A DNA stretch of 64,000 bases from assembly GCA_959347315.1 (NCBI GenBank), contig OY365806.1, positions 30,518,156 through 30,582,155 on the forward strand. Reading direction: 5' to 3'. The stretch's first letter is position 1. Every line of letters starts with the position of its first letter. Of the stretch, positions 36,801-48,200 are shown piece after piece. The stretch comes from Bimastos eiseni (taxonomy: Eukaryota > Annelida > Clitellata > Crassiclitellata > Lumbricidae). The notes below the pieces were generated by a model. It was not told the DNA's origin. It did no database searches and worked only from the letters and a program-made list of their open reading frames with translations. The position numbers were made by a program, and so were the translations under genes.

Positions 36801-39800
36801 TTTAAAATGCAATCCAAGACGGTGCCAAACTTCTCGAAATACTCTTTTAAGTCCTCTACACACAAACAATTGGAACATATATTACTTAATTAACAAGAGC
36901 TTAAATTGAAATTTTCCATCACATTACATTAAGTCTTTCAAGTGAAGGCATGTCTTGGCGATAAGGTTTTTCGGAATATGATAACTTTCCAACAATCACT
37001 TTATCAACTTGATCAGCAATTGTATATGGTTCACTCTGGATGCATTATCATTCTTCGTGTATAAAATGTACTTATATATAAATGTACCTGTATATATATA
37101 TACACTTAAGCCTTAGAGCTGTACCGATTATAGAGATATCAGCAGTATCGGATATCGGCAAGATAATCAGCGCTGATATTTAAAAAAAAATTATTTTATA
37201 ATATTATTTTCAGTCCATAAAAGCAAAATGACGACAGCAACATCACTGGGTCTGTGAAGGATGGCAATTCATTCTGTTCCCATATCGTGTTGTCGAGCAA
37301 ATGGCTTCTTCAGACCAGTGGTGAGACCACCCACTGTGCTAGTATAGACAGTGGGAACATGTCAACATAGGTCTTGTGCAAAGTGAGTCATTGTGCCTGC
37401 CAATTCAAGCCAAGGAACGGCTGGCCAATTCAACCGAGAAACTGATGAACATACATTGTGGAGGCATGCCTAATGAATACATGCCAGCTGCCAATCACAT
37501 GTCCCAGAAACATTTCAGTCGCCCAAGACTAAATGGGTGGCTGTGAATAGGCCAGCCTTTCTTTGGTCTTTAATTACCCTGGGCACAGTTCGTCGGCAGG
37601 CGGTGTGTCTAACCTGTATTGCCTGCCTAGGATTAGTCCCCAACTACATGCATACGCATCCTACGGAGCAAGTGTTTTGCTTGTATCACAACAATAGGCA
37701 GTAGCAGTAAGTCTATCTTTTGAAACCGGACATCTTGGGAAACACAATGAAATAATCGGCTATCGGCAAATGAATAATTGGCAATAATCGGTATTGGCAT
37801 ATTGACAAAATGTGATATCGGTACAGCTCTATTTAGCTTCCCCACGCTGTACAATATAAGACCTTGTTGATTAGCAATGCTTACCGTCAGTACAAAACAT
37901 AAATTCGGGCTCAAAGGTTCATAGAAGACAGTTACACCCGAGGACGAGATAATTATTGGATGCACGGTGAAGGGGCTAAAAACCTAAATGTTAACTATAA
38001 TATAAGATTAAAAACTTGATTACTTAAAATATTAATGTTGACAACATGTTAGATTGTATAGAGAGAGAAACAAGTGTAATGAAAAGTCAACAAACATTAA
38101 TATTGCAGGATGTCAATTACTAAAACTGCCAATAAAACAAGAAAACACAAAAAATAACTATTCTAACAAAAAACTCAAGTACTTACTAGCAGTTGTCTCC
38201 CATGAAAGCCCACCAACAAATATTTTTCTATGAAAGAAAGAAATTTTATTAAACAACACATAATAAACAATAGCTAAGCACTATTCAACACTTAACATAA
38301 ACATCTCATTAATTACTAAATGCCTGTGTGTAATATTATGAGGTGCAAAATAAATTTACAAAACCCTACTCATTCAAATTGAATCTCTGCTGATCTCCAA
38401 AATCTATTGCCAAATTCAAATAACAAACTTATTTGCACAAATCAGCAGTTTTAGAATATTTTTCAATAACATTCTCGATATAGGTCGCTGCTGTATAATA
38501 GTAATATTTCAAATACATGGCAGAACATTTTCTCTTGAAAAAGAGTCAAATCTTCATTTTCTCACATTCAGCTATCTGGTTTCAGTGAACAGAGTAGACA
38601 TTTGACATGGTGCACCAAAACGAATGATTCAATGATTATCAAATGAATGACCTCCTTAGACTATATCAGGTAGTTGGTATTTTTTCATATTACCAAAGTG
38701 TGGTGCTACTCATTTTACGCAGTGCACAGAGAAATAAGATGTAAGACCTAGTTTTTGCAAGTGCCTAACCAGCCCTTATGATTATGAATGAACAAAGTTC
38801 AACTTTCTTGCAGAGTCATAACCAAATTTAGAATATTTAAAAATTCTCATTCTCTTGATTTTTAATTTGGAAGTTCACACAAATTTTATGATTTTCTTAG
38901 TACCTTAGTTTAAACTATGAAATAGCTACTAGTCAGTACTAACAGTAACAGCATTTGTGCTTTCAGTTGTGTCAATTGTTGCATTTGTGTTTCTACTTAG
39001 GTCGATTGCAGCTTTGTACTTTAAAAATTAAAACTCGGGGCCATTGTCCGAGTTTATGCCAAGTATCACAAACTCAAGCCAAGCAGAGTCCCGAACCGAG
39101 TATCAGTTCATCCCTACTTACGAATCTCCATCAAGTTGGTTTGATATTGACATTCGGATATTGGATATTCGGTATGGAAAGCCACATGTCAAATTCATAT
39201 ATAAAAATTATTAACAATTCCACATTTCTACACACATTGTTCAATGAGTGTTTTTCATCTAATCATGAGTAACAGAACCAGGCTATCATAAAATAGACAG
39301 AAACTGACTTAAAAAGGTGGGTAAGTTTTGGGTAGAAACATGGGAAAAGTCATTTTCACACATTACCTCACTACAGTTGGTGAAACAATTAGTGTTTTTC
39401 TTCTAATCAAGAATAACAGACCCAGGCTATCATAAAATAATCATAAACTGATTTAATGAGGTGGGCAAGTGGGTCAGATTTGGGTCGAAACACGGGGAAA
39501 GCCATTTTCAAACATTATCTCACTATAGTTAGTGAAACCATGAGTGCTATTCTTCGGGATCAACCCGAATCGTTGAAACCCGAATACCCTGAAAAGACCA
39601 AAAAGCCCGATTCCCCGAAAATGGCATTGTACTATTGAAAAACGCTTAACTGTTTAAAAAACAGCCCAATTCATTCATCAATCCAGCTACTGCATAAATT
39701 CTTTTATCGATCCAGCTTCCACTTAAGTTTAATCTTTTTCATCAATCCAGCTTCAGCGGAAATCAGTTCCGGTGATTCAGGTTTCGTTTTCTTCTAATCA

Positions 39801-40523
39801 TGATTAGAAGAAAATCATTGTATCAGCAACTATGCTACATTGAGATTTTTTGCAAAATGGCATTCCCCATGTTTAGACAAAACCCAAATCTGACCCACTT
39901 ACCCACTTGTTCAATTTTATTTCGGGATCACCTTTGAGCATGCAGTCCCGTGATGGGATAAACACAAAATAATAATCTTAATGAGTGAATGAAAAATGAA
40001 CAAGTACAATAAATTCTTCATATAACTGCACGTGTAGGCTACATGTATAGGCCTGTATATTAATTAGGCAGTAATCGATCTGCTCTGATACTAGTGTGAT
40101 CATTCTATTGTAATAGATCAGCCGCAGAAGTAAATTTTTTATTTATGCTACGGGCAAATTCCTGGAACATATCAACACATTGCTCTGTTCATTTAAGTAC
40201 GAACATATTTCATTTACGAAATACATCATCGTCGCACAAAACAGCTAAGCAATCATCCAATATTTTCGAAATATCGCTTCTTACCGTTCATCATCGTCAA
40301 CTCTCGAGGCTGTGTTCCCCGCCTGTTCGTTGCTTTCGTCGGTCGCTTCTGTCTGCTCCTCATCATATTGCACCACTTCTGCTGATTCGTGCGTAACTTC
40401 GTTATTCTCTTCTTCTACCTTTTCTGCTTCTTCCATATGCTCTTCCGTCGTCTCGTACATTTCTACACCGTCGAATTCCGCGTTTTCCTCAGTGTTAAAC
40501 TGTTCCTCGTTGTTGTCGGCCAT
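30823..40523 (-). CDS. hnRNP A/B-D (Squid/AUF1-like) RNA-binding protein
   Basis: Nine exons on minus: 40523-40285, 38227-38187, 36855-36728, 36369-36202, 35260-35129, 34466-34367, 33611-33393, 32586-32545 and 30893-30823 (stop TAG). All junctions are GT-AG and in phase, giving 379 residues. The N-terminus (1-80) is very acidic. RRM1 (about 81-156) has RNP2 KIFVGGL and RNP1 [11 protein letters not shown]2 (about 167-243) has KIFVGGV and RAYVFISY. An RGG box (about 258-278) and a Gly/Tyr/Ala-rich tail with [14 protein letters not shown] units follow, ending in SYHPYSR. RRM order and spacing match hnRNP AB/D and Drosophila Squid. Such proteins bind mRNA in nucleus and cytoplasm and act in splicing, transport and stability. 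Exon 8 (42 nt, phase 1-1) can be skipped in frame. Several introns contain transposon debris but the coding exons are intact. Confidence 0.95.
37114..37831. mobile_element. 718-bp hAT-like inverted-repeat element in hnRNP intron
   Basis: The ends TAGAGCTGTACCGAT and ATCGGTACAGCTCTA are inverted repeats. The flanks TTAAGCCT (37106-37113) and TTTAGCTT (37832-37839) agree at six of eight positions, which suits an old 8-bp hAT target-site duplication. Subterminal ATCGGTATTGGC/TATCGGC words repeat at both ends. There is no transposase frame, so it is nonautonomous. It lies in the intron between hnRNP coding exons 2 and 3. Confidence 0.7.
39247..39560. repeat. Tandem duplication, about 146-bp unit, in hnRNP intron 1
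   Basis: A unit beginning GAGTGTTTTTCATCTAATCA (39247) recurs at 39391 and begins a third time near 39541. Each contains CCAGGCTATCATAAAATA, a GGTGGGNAAGT phrase and a GTGAAAC(A/C)A end. An inverted partial copy lies at 39815-39915. Confidence 0.8.
39787..39814. repeat. Perfect 28-bp palindrome
   Basis: TTTTCTTCTAATCA is followed directly by its exact reverse complement TGATTAGAAGAAAA. It sits at the junction between forward and inverted copies of the 146-bp intronic repeat, so it may mark an inverted-duplication breakpoint and could form a cruciform. Confidence 0.9.
39923..40121 (+). repeat. Dispersed 0.2-kb repeat, copy 1 (hnRNP intron 1)
   Basis: It begins CGGGATCACCTTTGAGCATG and carries GAATGAAAAATGAACAAGTA and TATTAATTAGGCAGTAATCG. 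The same blocks occur in the same orientation at 42423-42618. There is no coding content. Confidence 0.85.
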
Positions 40524-41668
40524 TTTCGGGTCTTGGTTGAATAAAGGAAAGCGGAAGCGGAAACAGACTTAACAGCGAAGTAGATCGTATCTCACCATGG
40601 ACCAAAGACCATGGATCTCAACTAAGATTTCTATCCACACAGCACAGGCTAACTTCTTGGTTATTAGTGTCAATTATGTTTTAAGTTTAACACATTGCTT
40701 TGAAGACAATGACACGTTATCACTCTTGTGCATAACTCAAAAGTCTCTTTTGGCCTCGCTTACTTTCAATATCTTACCCCTATTTAATAAGAAAACTAGT
40801 TGTTTCGCATCCCCCATGGACGCGTAGCCTATGCATCCCCGCGAGCACCTTTCAAAAATAAATAAGCATGCATCTGTGCAGTTCATAACTAATTTATCAA
40901 TATATTATTATAGACCACCTGAACAGTGAAGGGTCTTTTTAGATCTTAATTTTGCCATGCATCCTTTCATCAATCATCACCCACTGCGCTACATAGTTTA
41001 ATAATCATATGCAGGCTTTTAAATTTCCGATAATATGCATGATCCTATCGTCTATGCGTAATTAATGCAAAGTAGCCAACGAACAGCGCGGCCAAAGCAC
41101 TGATCATCGTGACACTCCAAGTAACACTACTGTCCAGTTGCTAGAATTTGTCACTTTGACTTCTACCTGCCAGCTTTGAACCCAACGCAATCGCAAACTC
41201 AACATGTCTACAGCACGGGTCGACGGATCCCGGGTCGTCATTTAAACATTTTTGTATAGCCTTAATAGCTATAAGCATAATAGGGCCTATGATGCTGCGC
41301 TTTCAGAGGACATAATTATATCGATGGCTCTATCATTATCGTCTTAACATCAACGTAATATGCCGGTTATAGATGTGATGAGATCAGGCCTATAGGTCAA
41401 TAATTATATCAATACGGACGCTACATGTAAATGATGGACTAGCGTCATATTACGTGTGTAGAACAGAGGACATCAATATACTGTCAGCAATTCAACATAA
41501 TTTATGACGTTGCTTTCGTGCTTTCAAAGCAGCTGGAAGGCCTACAAAATAATGCTCGCGATGGTCTATAGCTAAGCCTATAGGCTCTGTGTAAACTTGT
41601 CGTATATATCCCTAATGTAGATGCATTCAGATATCTCGGATCCGAGGGAGGTGTATAATTATTAAGCA
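40524..41668. other. 5' flank of hnRNP gene, intergenic
   Basis: The hnRNP promoter must lie in the left part, but I see no convincing TATA box on the minus strand next to the start codon. Short GC-balanced sequence CGGAAGCGGAAACAG (plus) lies about 28 bases upstream of the ATG and its reverse could hold ETS-like TTCC sites. The rest is unremarkable. Confidence 0.4.
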
Positions 41669-41705
41669 CTAGCTGAATCACCCGGCGTTGCCCGAGACTA
41701 AATAA
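41669..41705 (-). mobile_element. Helitron 3' terminus
   Basis: On minus the sequence reads CTCGGGCAACGCCGGG (hairpin), then TGATTCAGCTAG and a T. This is the classic Helitron 3' end: a short GC hairpin a few bases before CTAG, with insertion before T. The body would extend to the right, but I recognise no Rep or helicase coding there, so the copy is nonautonomous or decayed. Confidence 0.75.
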
Positions 41706-42422
41706 GGTAAGGTAGCTTTACAATTAGGCCTGTGTAATGTGTTGAACATTTATTCCTCATGGTAGTTGACAAGTTGTACAACATTAGGCCTATAAGAGAA
41801 AAGTGGGCAATTTATGACACCGTCGGCGACTCATAGAATTGCCTGCATTATTACCTTAGCCAATTAATTGGATTATCAGCTATTTAAAAATGGTGCAAAG
41901 TCACGCATACTAATTAACCTACGTGTCGTAAACGGCGTGAGTTTAATTTAGCTCGATTCGCCATTTCAGAGGTGAAATTTTAGGGGAATGAGTAAGGTTT
42001 AGTGATTGCGAGCCCCCTCCTCTTATATTCTTTAAGGGGTGGCAAAGAGTCTTCGTGGAAATTTTGGGAACAATCCGTCGAGTGACTCAAAAGTTTTTGT
42101 GGAGGATAGGAATAATAATATTCATAAACGTACTTTTGTTCTTTATCAACACTGCCACTCTGATTCATTCGTTCGTTCATGAATTCGGCGGTGCCTATTG
42201 AGTCCAGCTCAGCTGCACTACCGCCTACCTCTTCGACACATTAGGCTGGAAAGAAACTCGCCTTTTCAGTTTTTGGTCCCCCACTTGTCGTAGGCCTACG
42301 CGTCTACGCGGGTCTATATATCCCGGGACTGGTTGTCCTTGGCGTCGCACTTGCTTCCTAGGGTTCGTTCTAATTGTAACCTCAATCGGTCATATGTGGT
42401 CGTAAACTATAGCCGAGCAACT
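41706..42422. other. Intergenic, possible decayed Helitron body
   Basis: No domain or exon was recognised. If the Helitron terminus at 41669 has a body, it lies here, but a 5' end was not identified. Confidence 0.35.
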
Positions 42423-42618
42423 CGGGATCACCTCTGAGCATGCAGCCCCGCGATGGGACACTATACCATATTTTCAATGAGTGAATGAAAAATGAACAAG
42501 TACAATAAATTCTTCATATAACTGCCCGTGTAGGCTACATGTGTATATGCCTATATATTAATTAGGCAGAAATCGGTCTGCTCTGATACTTGTGTGATCA
42601 TGCTATTGTAATAAATCA
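42423..42618 (+). repeat. Dispersed 0.2-kb repeat, copy 2
   Basis: It shares the blocks of 39923-40121, beginning CGGGATCACCTCTGAGCATG, with the AAATTCTTCATATAACTGC and ATTAATTAGGCAGAAATCG phrases. The two copies differ by scattered substitutions and small indels. Confidence 0.85.
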
Positions 42619-43047
42619 GTCTACTGTGATTGATTTAAAACCACTCTTTATGGTAAACATCGACGTGCAGTGGCTTTTCAATTCTTCGATGTTATAGGCA
42701 TGTGTAAACATAATCAAAGCAACTTCATCAATTTAATCGACCACTTAATATTACGTTATGTAGCCTAATAGGCCTATAGATCACAAATGCGCATCCTTAT
42801 AACAGTCTAGGACCCACGCACACATGTACGCTGAGACACGCACACTTACACACCCACACATATCGTTATACATATTTATGTAGGGCCCCTATTGTTTTTA
42901 CCGGATGATCATCATAATACACCGATTCTGTAGGCCCTATTTTGAAAGTTAGAGATTACGATTTCAAATGGATATTTGCTTGAAGTATAGGCTACCCTAC
43001 CTCTTGAAGAATTCATTTGCTTAACCGCATTTGTGAACTTAGGCACA
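42619..43047. other. Intergenic, nothing recognised
   Basis: An ACGCACAC/CACAC-rich patch is present near 42810-42860. Nothing coding is seen. Confidence 0.4.
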
Positions 43048-44264
43048 GGGGCCGTTCACATATTATATAGCGCTCAAGGGGTAGGTGGGTGGGTTCCGGT
43101 TTTGTTAGCGTTATATTGTGTAGGGTGGGGGGGGGGTAGGTTGAAGGTTTTGTTATATAACAAACTTTTTCAGCTTATGCTATTTTGTCTGCTTGTCTGC
43201 CAATTGGAAATTCCATGTACTACGGACCTTCATTGTTTAATCGAAGTTCACAATACGTTGTGAACCAAAACTAGCACCATTAGCTGCCACCTGGTGAATT
43301 GATTTGACGTTCTTAGTTATTATTTTATAAATCCACTTTTAACAATTTGCTGTTTACAATTTTAACATTTTCATGTTCATAGCTCTAAATGCTCTAAAAT
43401 TCAATTCTGTGAGCTGTGTTTTGATTCTGGTATAAATTTAAATTAATTCACTTGAAATAATTATTTTGGTAGGTATTATCAAGATGTTTGATTTCATTGT
43501 CTATAGTATGTGTAAATAGTTTGTGTTTGCTTAAACACCCAATTGCAGTTGTAGTACACACTCTGTATACATCATACGCTATTAAATAGGTAGAGTTGTA
43601 CCGCGAAGTTATCGATAAATACCTGATAGTTCAATATTAAACCAATCCATTCTGTGTGATACTGTAATGCTCATTTCTAGTGCAAAACAGGAGGGAAACT
43701 AAAATGGTGTTTTTAAATAGTATGTACGTCACTACCATGTATTATCATGCTGTATTAGTAGGCTTACATGTAGATACATGGTGACAATCGTCGACTACCC
43801 AATTAGTTACCGTAATTAATACAAGTGAATTTAGTGCAATTAAAAGTGTGATTATTAAGATGCAGAGGAGCTCCATACATGCGGTCTAATCATCATTTGC
43901 ACGAGAGAGTACACAATGTTAAGGTAGCTTTTGTTACATAGCTAATTAGGCATACAATGATTTTTCATGCAGATTTTTCATGCAGTTCTTGAATTGGATA
44001 AGGGTAATTATCAGTTGAATCACTACTATTAATGTGCTAACTAACATCGTATTGTTATATAAGTGTCAAATTGTGCAATACGATTATGTCGATAGTATGT
44101 CTTTTAATGTGCTTATAGGCTGGGTGGGGTAGGGGGTGGGTGGGTAGCACATCTGTTATATAATATAGGGGTGGGGGGGGGGTCACAGCTGCTGTTATAT
44201 AACGTTTTTAGGGGTAGGGGGTGGGTCAAAAATTGGGATTTTATGCGTTATATAATATGTGAAT
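43048..44264. mobile_element. 1.2-kb terminal-inverted-repeat element, copy 2
   Basis: It begins GGGGCCGTTCACATATTATA after ACA (43045-43047) and ends ATAATATGTGAA. The last bases of the right repeat (CGGCCCC) are replaced by TATTCACAGGG. Over about 1.1 kb it is nearly identical to copy 3 at 59608-60772, and it is the inverse of copy 1 at 4904-6098. The G-rich subterminal tracts are retained in full. It has no transposase frame. Confidence 0.85.
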
Positions 44265-45140
44265 ATTCACAGGGCTTAAACGAATAGTCTCGAGGTGAAA
44301 GAGGTTGCAATTCAGCAATTGAAATACGTGTACGTTCACATAAGTTTATTAAGAGACCGTCCGGAGGCACACTAAGAGCCTACAGCCTAATAACCTACTG
44401 CTTTAATTATTTAAACACAGCGGACTGCCTTATTTTCAAAAGGCCAGTCCGCTGTGTTCAATTACTGACCTTACTTTGCGCTTGATAATGAATGACTGGT
44501 GCGCCATCGGTTGATGCCTTGTTCAGGGCGGCGCTGGTCCAAACGCAGTCAACATTAATTGACAAGCTGGGAAGCGGGCACTATAGTCTAGGATATTGCG
44601 ATGCTGATTGATATACAGGCCTAGTCAGTCATAGCGTACGTGTAAATAATGTTCCGACCGTACGCAGTGCTTTTACATTGTCCTCTAGGCATTATACTCG
44701 TAGTCTACAGCAGCGCCATAATTTTTATGTAATTTCGATGAATCATTAATTTGAAGTCTCCAAAAGTTGTTTAAATATTACAAGTTGGTTTATTGCGCCA
44801 TGAAATGCTATAAATATTGGCATTGTTGAGGATCATGTTGCATAAAAGTATCATTAACAGAAACATTAATTTCTGCAGGTGTTCGAGCAAAATTAGGTCA
44901 TGATTTGTCGTTTAGAAAAAGGAGGGGCGGGCAGAGATAACGCACATAAAATACGATGAATAGAGTGAGTAGAGTCGTACATTGATGCGAATATTGCTTC
45001 CAGTGCGGTCATAACGATTCCTCACTAAAAAGACAAACTTGTCAAAAGAACTGTCATAATTGTTCTATGAAAACGTGACGTGTTTCGACAGTTTTGGTCT
45101 GGTTTTGACAATTTAATCGGAATGGGCGTGGTCAAGGGAT
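44265..45140. other. Intergenic, upstream of PDI
   Basis: A short inverted repeat (CAGCGGACTGCCTTATTTTC, then AAAGGCCAGTCCGCTG) lies at about 44418-44456 and would form a hairpin. Otherwise I see nothing. Confidence 0.45.
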
Positions 45141-45142
45141 AA

Positions 45143-45230
45143 CCACGTGACCGTCATTAGCCAATTGATGAGCAACACGCGAATTAATACAAATTATAAG
45201 CCGAGCTGTGATGCGGTCGGTCAGTCTTTG
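45143..45230 (+). promoter_or_regulatory. PDI promoter with ER-stress-element-like site
   Basis: CCAAT, nine bases, then ACACG (45161-45179) matches the ER stress response element CCAAT-N9-CCACG except for one base. An E-box-like CCACGTGA lies just upstream (45143-45150). A TATAAG-type box is near 45195-45200, and an initiator-like TCAGTCT about 25 bases further (45221-45227). ERSE sites are known to bring chaperone genes such as PDI under ATF6/XBP1 control; that use here is inferred. Confidence 0.55.
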
Positions 45231-45292
45231 CCACGTTGATGGTTTCTGGGTTGGTGTTAACTTTTAAGAAATAGAGTAATAATAACGTTTAA

Positions 45293-48200
45293 ATGGCAAA
45301 AATTTCAGCCTTCGTGTGTCTCGTCATTATAGCAGGGGCCGTGGCCGAATTTAAGGAAGAGGATGACGTGCTCGTTCTGACTAAAGACACGTTTGACAAG
45401 GCGTTGGAAGAGTTTAAATTTGTGCTCGTTGAATTTTGTAAGTTGATTGCTTGTTCTATTTTGTAGCGCCTTTTAAAGCCAGAGGGCTTGAAGTAGACGC
45501 TGCGGTTGGGTAGATATGTCTCGCACCGTAAAATCGATATGGCGAATTTTTCTGGTATTAGCTGTGCAACGCATGTTGTAACATACGGCAATCTATGACC
45601 GGTTTATGTAATTTTGATTACAGTTGAGCTTGGACAGACCTGGTAAAGTTTTTATAATAACTTTATTGCCCATCTCGGTTGCACATGCGTTATATACGGT
45701 TTTCTGATTCATTTCCTACTAGTGTGGAATTTCGTGTGCAGTCAGATGTCTGGGATGCTAGTTTTCCCCAATGTACCTTTGAAACTATGCCCATTATCAA
45801 ACCAACTTATGAAATTGTGCCCTTTCAGTTAATACATAAAATTAGATAGATTGGTGGATCAGTGTATCAAGCAGTTGATAGCTTTATGCATTGATAAATG
45901 GCTTGATGGATGGATTAATGAATAATAATAGGTGAAATAAACTGATTGATAAATTGGTGATTGGGTAGTTGAATGGGTGGTAGTGAGATGGAGTGATTGA
46001 TCAAGGGATGGGCTAATAGTAGTGGCTGGTCATGAGATTGTGCTCTTTTAGATCAAATCAAATCGAACCAAATGGATGTATGCAGCAAAATGCTTGTTGA
46101 AGTCTTGCCTCTTTGTGTAAGATATATATCTCTATGTGCAGCATTTGTATCCAGTTGGTTACAGTGCACATCATGTATCATTGAGAGTACAAGCTAAAGC
46201 CTCTGTTAGGAAAGTTACTGTGTAGGAACCTTGAGCAAATCGTTCCTCATCATTGCTCAGCACAATTGACTGATGCTTGGCTGGTAGACACAGATACTGA
46301 ATAAATGCAGAATAATTATAATTTTATCTTTTATGCCTGTTTTTACTGTCTTTAAGAACCTTAAAAAGTGCTGAAATGTCACCATATATCATGTTCACGT
46401 GCAACTTAAATTGCAGTGAAAATTCTGTGAAATTGAAACTCATGTGATTGCTAAATTAATGTTTGTGTGTACGCCTGAATAAATAGCCTTTTTCATTACA
46501 TTTCTATGCAAATTTCTGATTCTCTGTAGATGCACCTTGGTGTGGCCATTGCAAGGCGTTGGCACCCGAATTTGCCAAAGCTGCAAAGACCCTGAAGGAG
46601 GAAGAATCTGAGCTTCGCCTGGCCAAGGTCGATGCCACTGAGGAGACAGAGCTGGGTGAGCGATTCCAAGTCCGGGGATACCCAACCTTGAAGTTCTTCC
46701 GCAATGGTAAACCCGGCGACTACGCAGGTGGAAGAACAGGTCCAGAAATCGTCAACTGGCTGAAGAAGAAGACTGGTCCAGTCGCTCAACAGCTTGAAGA
46801 TGTCGCGGCCGCTAAGGCTTTGGTGGAAAAGGAGGAACTGCTTGTTGTTGGTTTCTTCAAGGTAACGTTATTCTTGGCTTCCTTGGTAGGTTGAGTTCAG
46901 CAATGAAATGAAATAATTAATTGGAACATTCAGCAGATTATGGGAATTAATGCTAAATTTGATATGTCATGGTGCCGACCTTCAAAATATAGAGGCTGTT
47001 TTTTATGATCAACACATTATTCATTAATTCATAACGTATTTAGCACCGAGTTAGGCTATTGCTCATAAGTATTTCCAACCTCGTTCCCTGTCCCAGGTGA
47101 TAGTGACCGGTGATGCATATCTCGCACAAACCGTATCTCAGGCGGAGCGATTGGTGGACGACCTGGTACGTCAATAATTGTCTTTCGAGTGGGAGGGCCA
47201 CATCTAGCCATGGTGAAAGTGTGGATCGACGAACAGACTCTGGCCATGCACAGTGGAAGGAACCTGTTGATGAGACCGACCATAGTTTTTTCGTATGTTA
47301 CGAAGATGTCTCCAACTGAGAGTCTGCCAGAGAGGAAGGCTCAGCAATAGTCGTGACTTCAAGTAGCACCGACCGAAAGACATCCTGGTCGAGATACCGC
47401 CAACCTCAGACCTGTTTGACAGGGTTGAATGGCATGAAGATAGGGGATGATAGAACTGTGAAAAAACAAGGCTGAGGAGGATAGATGCAATTAACTGCTA
47501 TCTTGCACTGCCATCTCTGAGAATGTCTTGTGCTTTGATGTAGTCTCTCGGTTAATTTCAGTGCTTGTGTATAAGCTTTTGCTTTAGATTAACACTTAAG
47601 AAATTTGAAGTTTATAAGCTCAATTAATCTTTAGACCTAATTAGATGATGCAGTCTACCTATTAACATATACACTGGTGTCATCACAGAGCACAAGACAT
47701 CAATGATTGATGATGGCTTCAGTAATCCTCTTGTGATCCTCTGGTTGAAGTCTATTCAAAATCCAATTGCATTTTTTTAATTAAATATGATTTCATATGT
47801 TGCCTTATCCTCTTTCATATCTGTTCTTGTTGTTTTCTGCCTTAGGATCAGACATCTGATGCTGCTAAAGCATACTTAGATGTTGCTGGCCAACTTGACG
47901 ATATAGTGTTTGCCATCACAAGCAAACAGGATGTGGCCTCCGAATACAAAGTGTCTGGTGATGCTGTTGCTCTCTTCAAACAGGTCAGAATTATCGCCAT
48001 CATTGTCACTACCATCTTCTGGTGTTTATATGGTGTTGTTATTACTGCTATTAATTTTTATTATTGCTAGTGTTTACTACTGTTTTAATCTGTAGAAATT
48101 AGTGTATTGTGTGAAAATATAAAATGTTGCATTAAATCATGTTTATGTCTTCAGTTTGATGATGGTCGAGTTGACTTGAAAGAGAGTTTTGATGCGGCTA

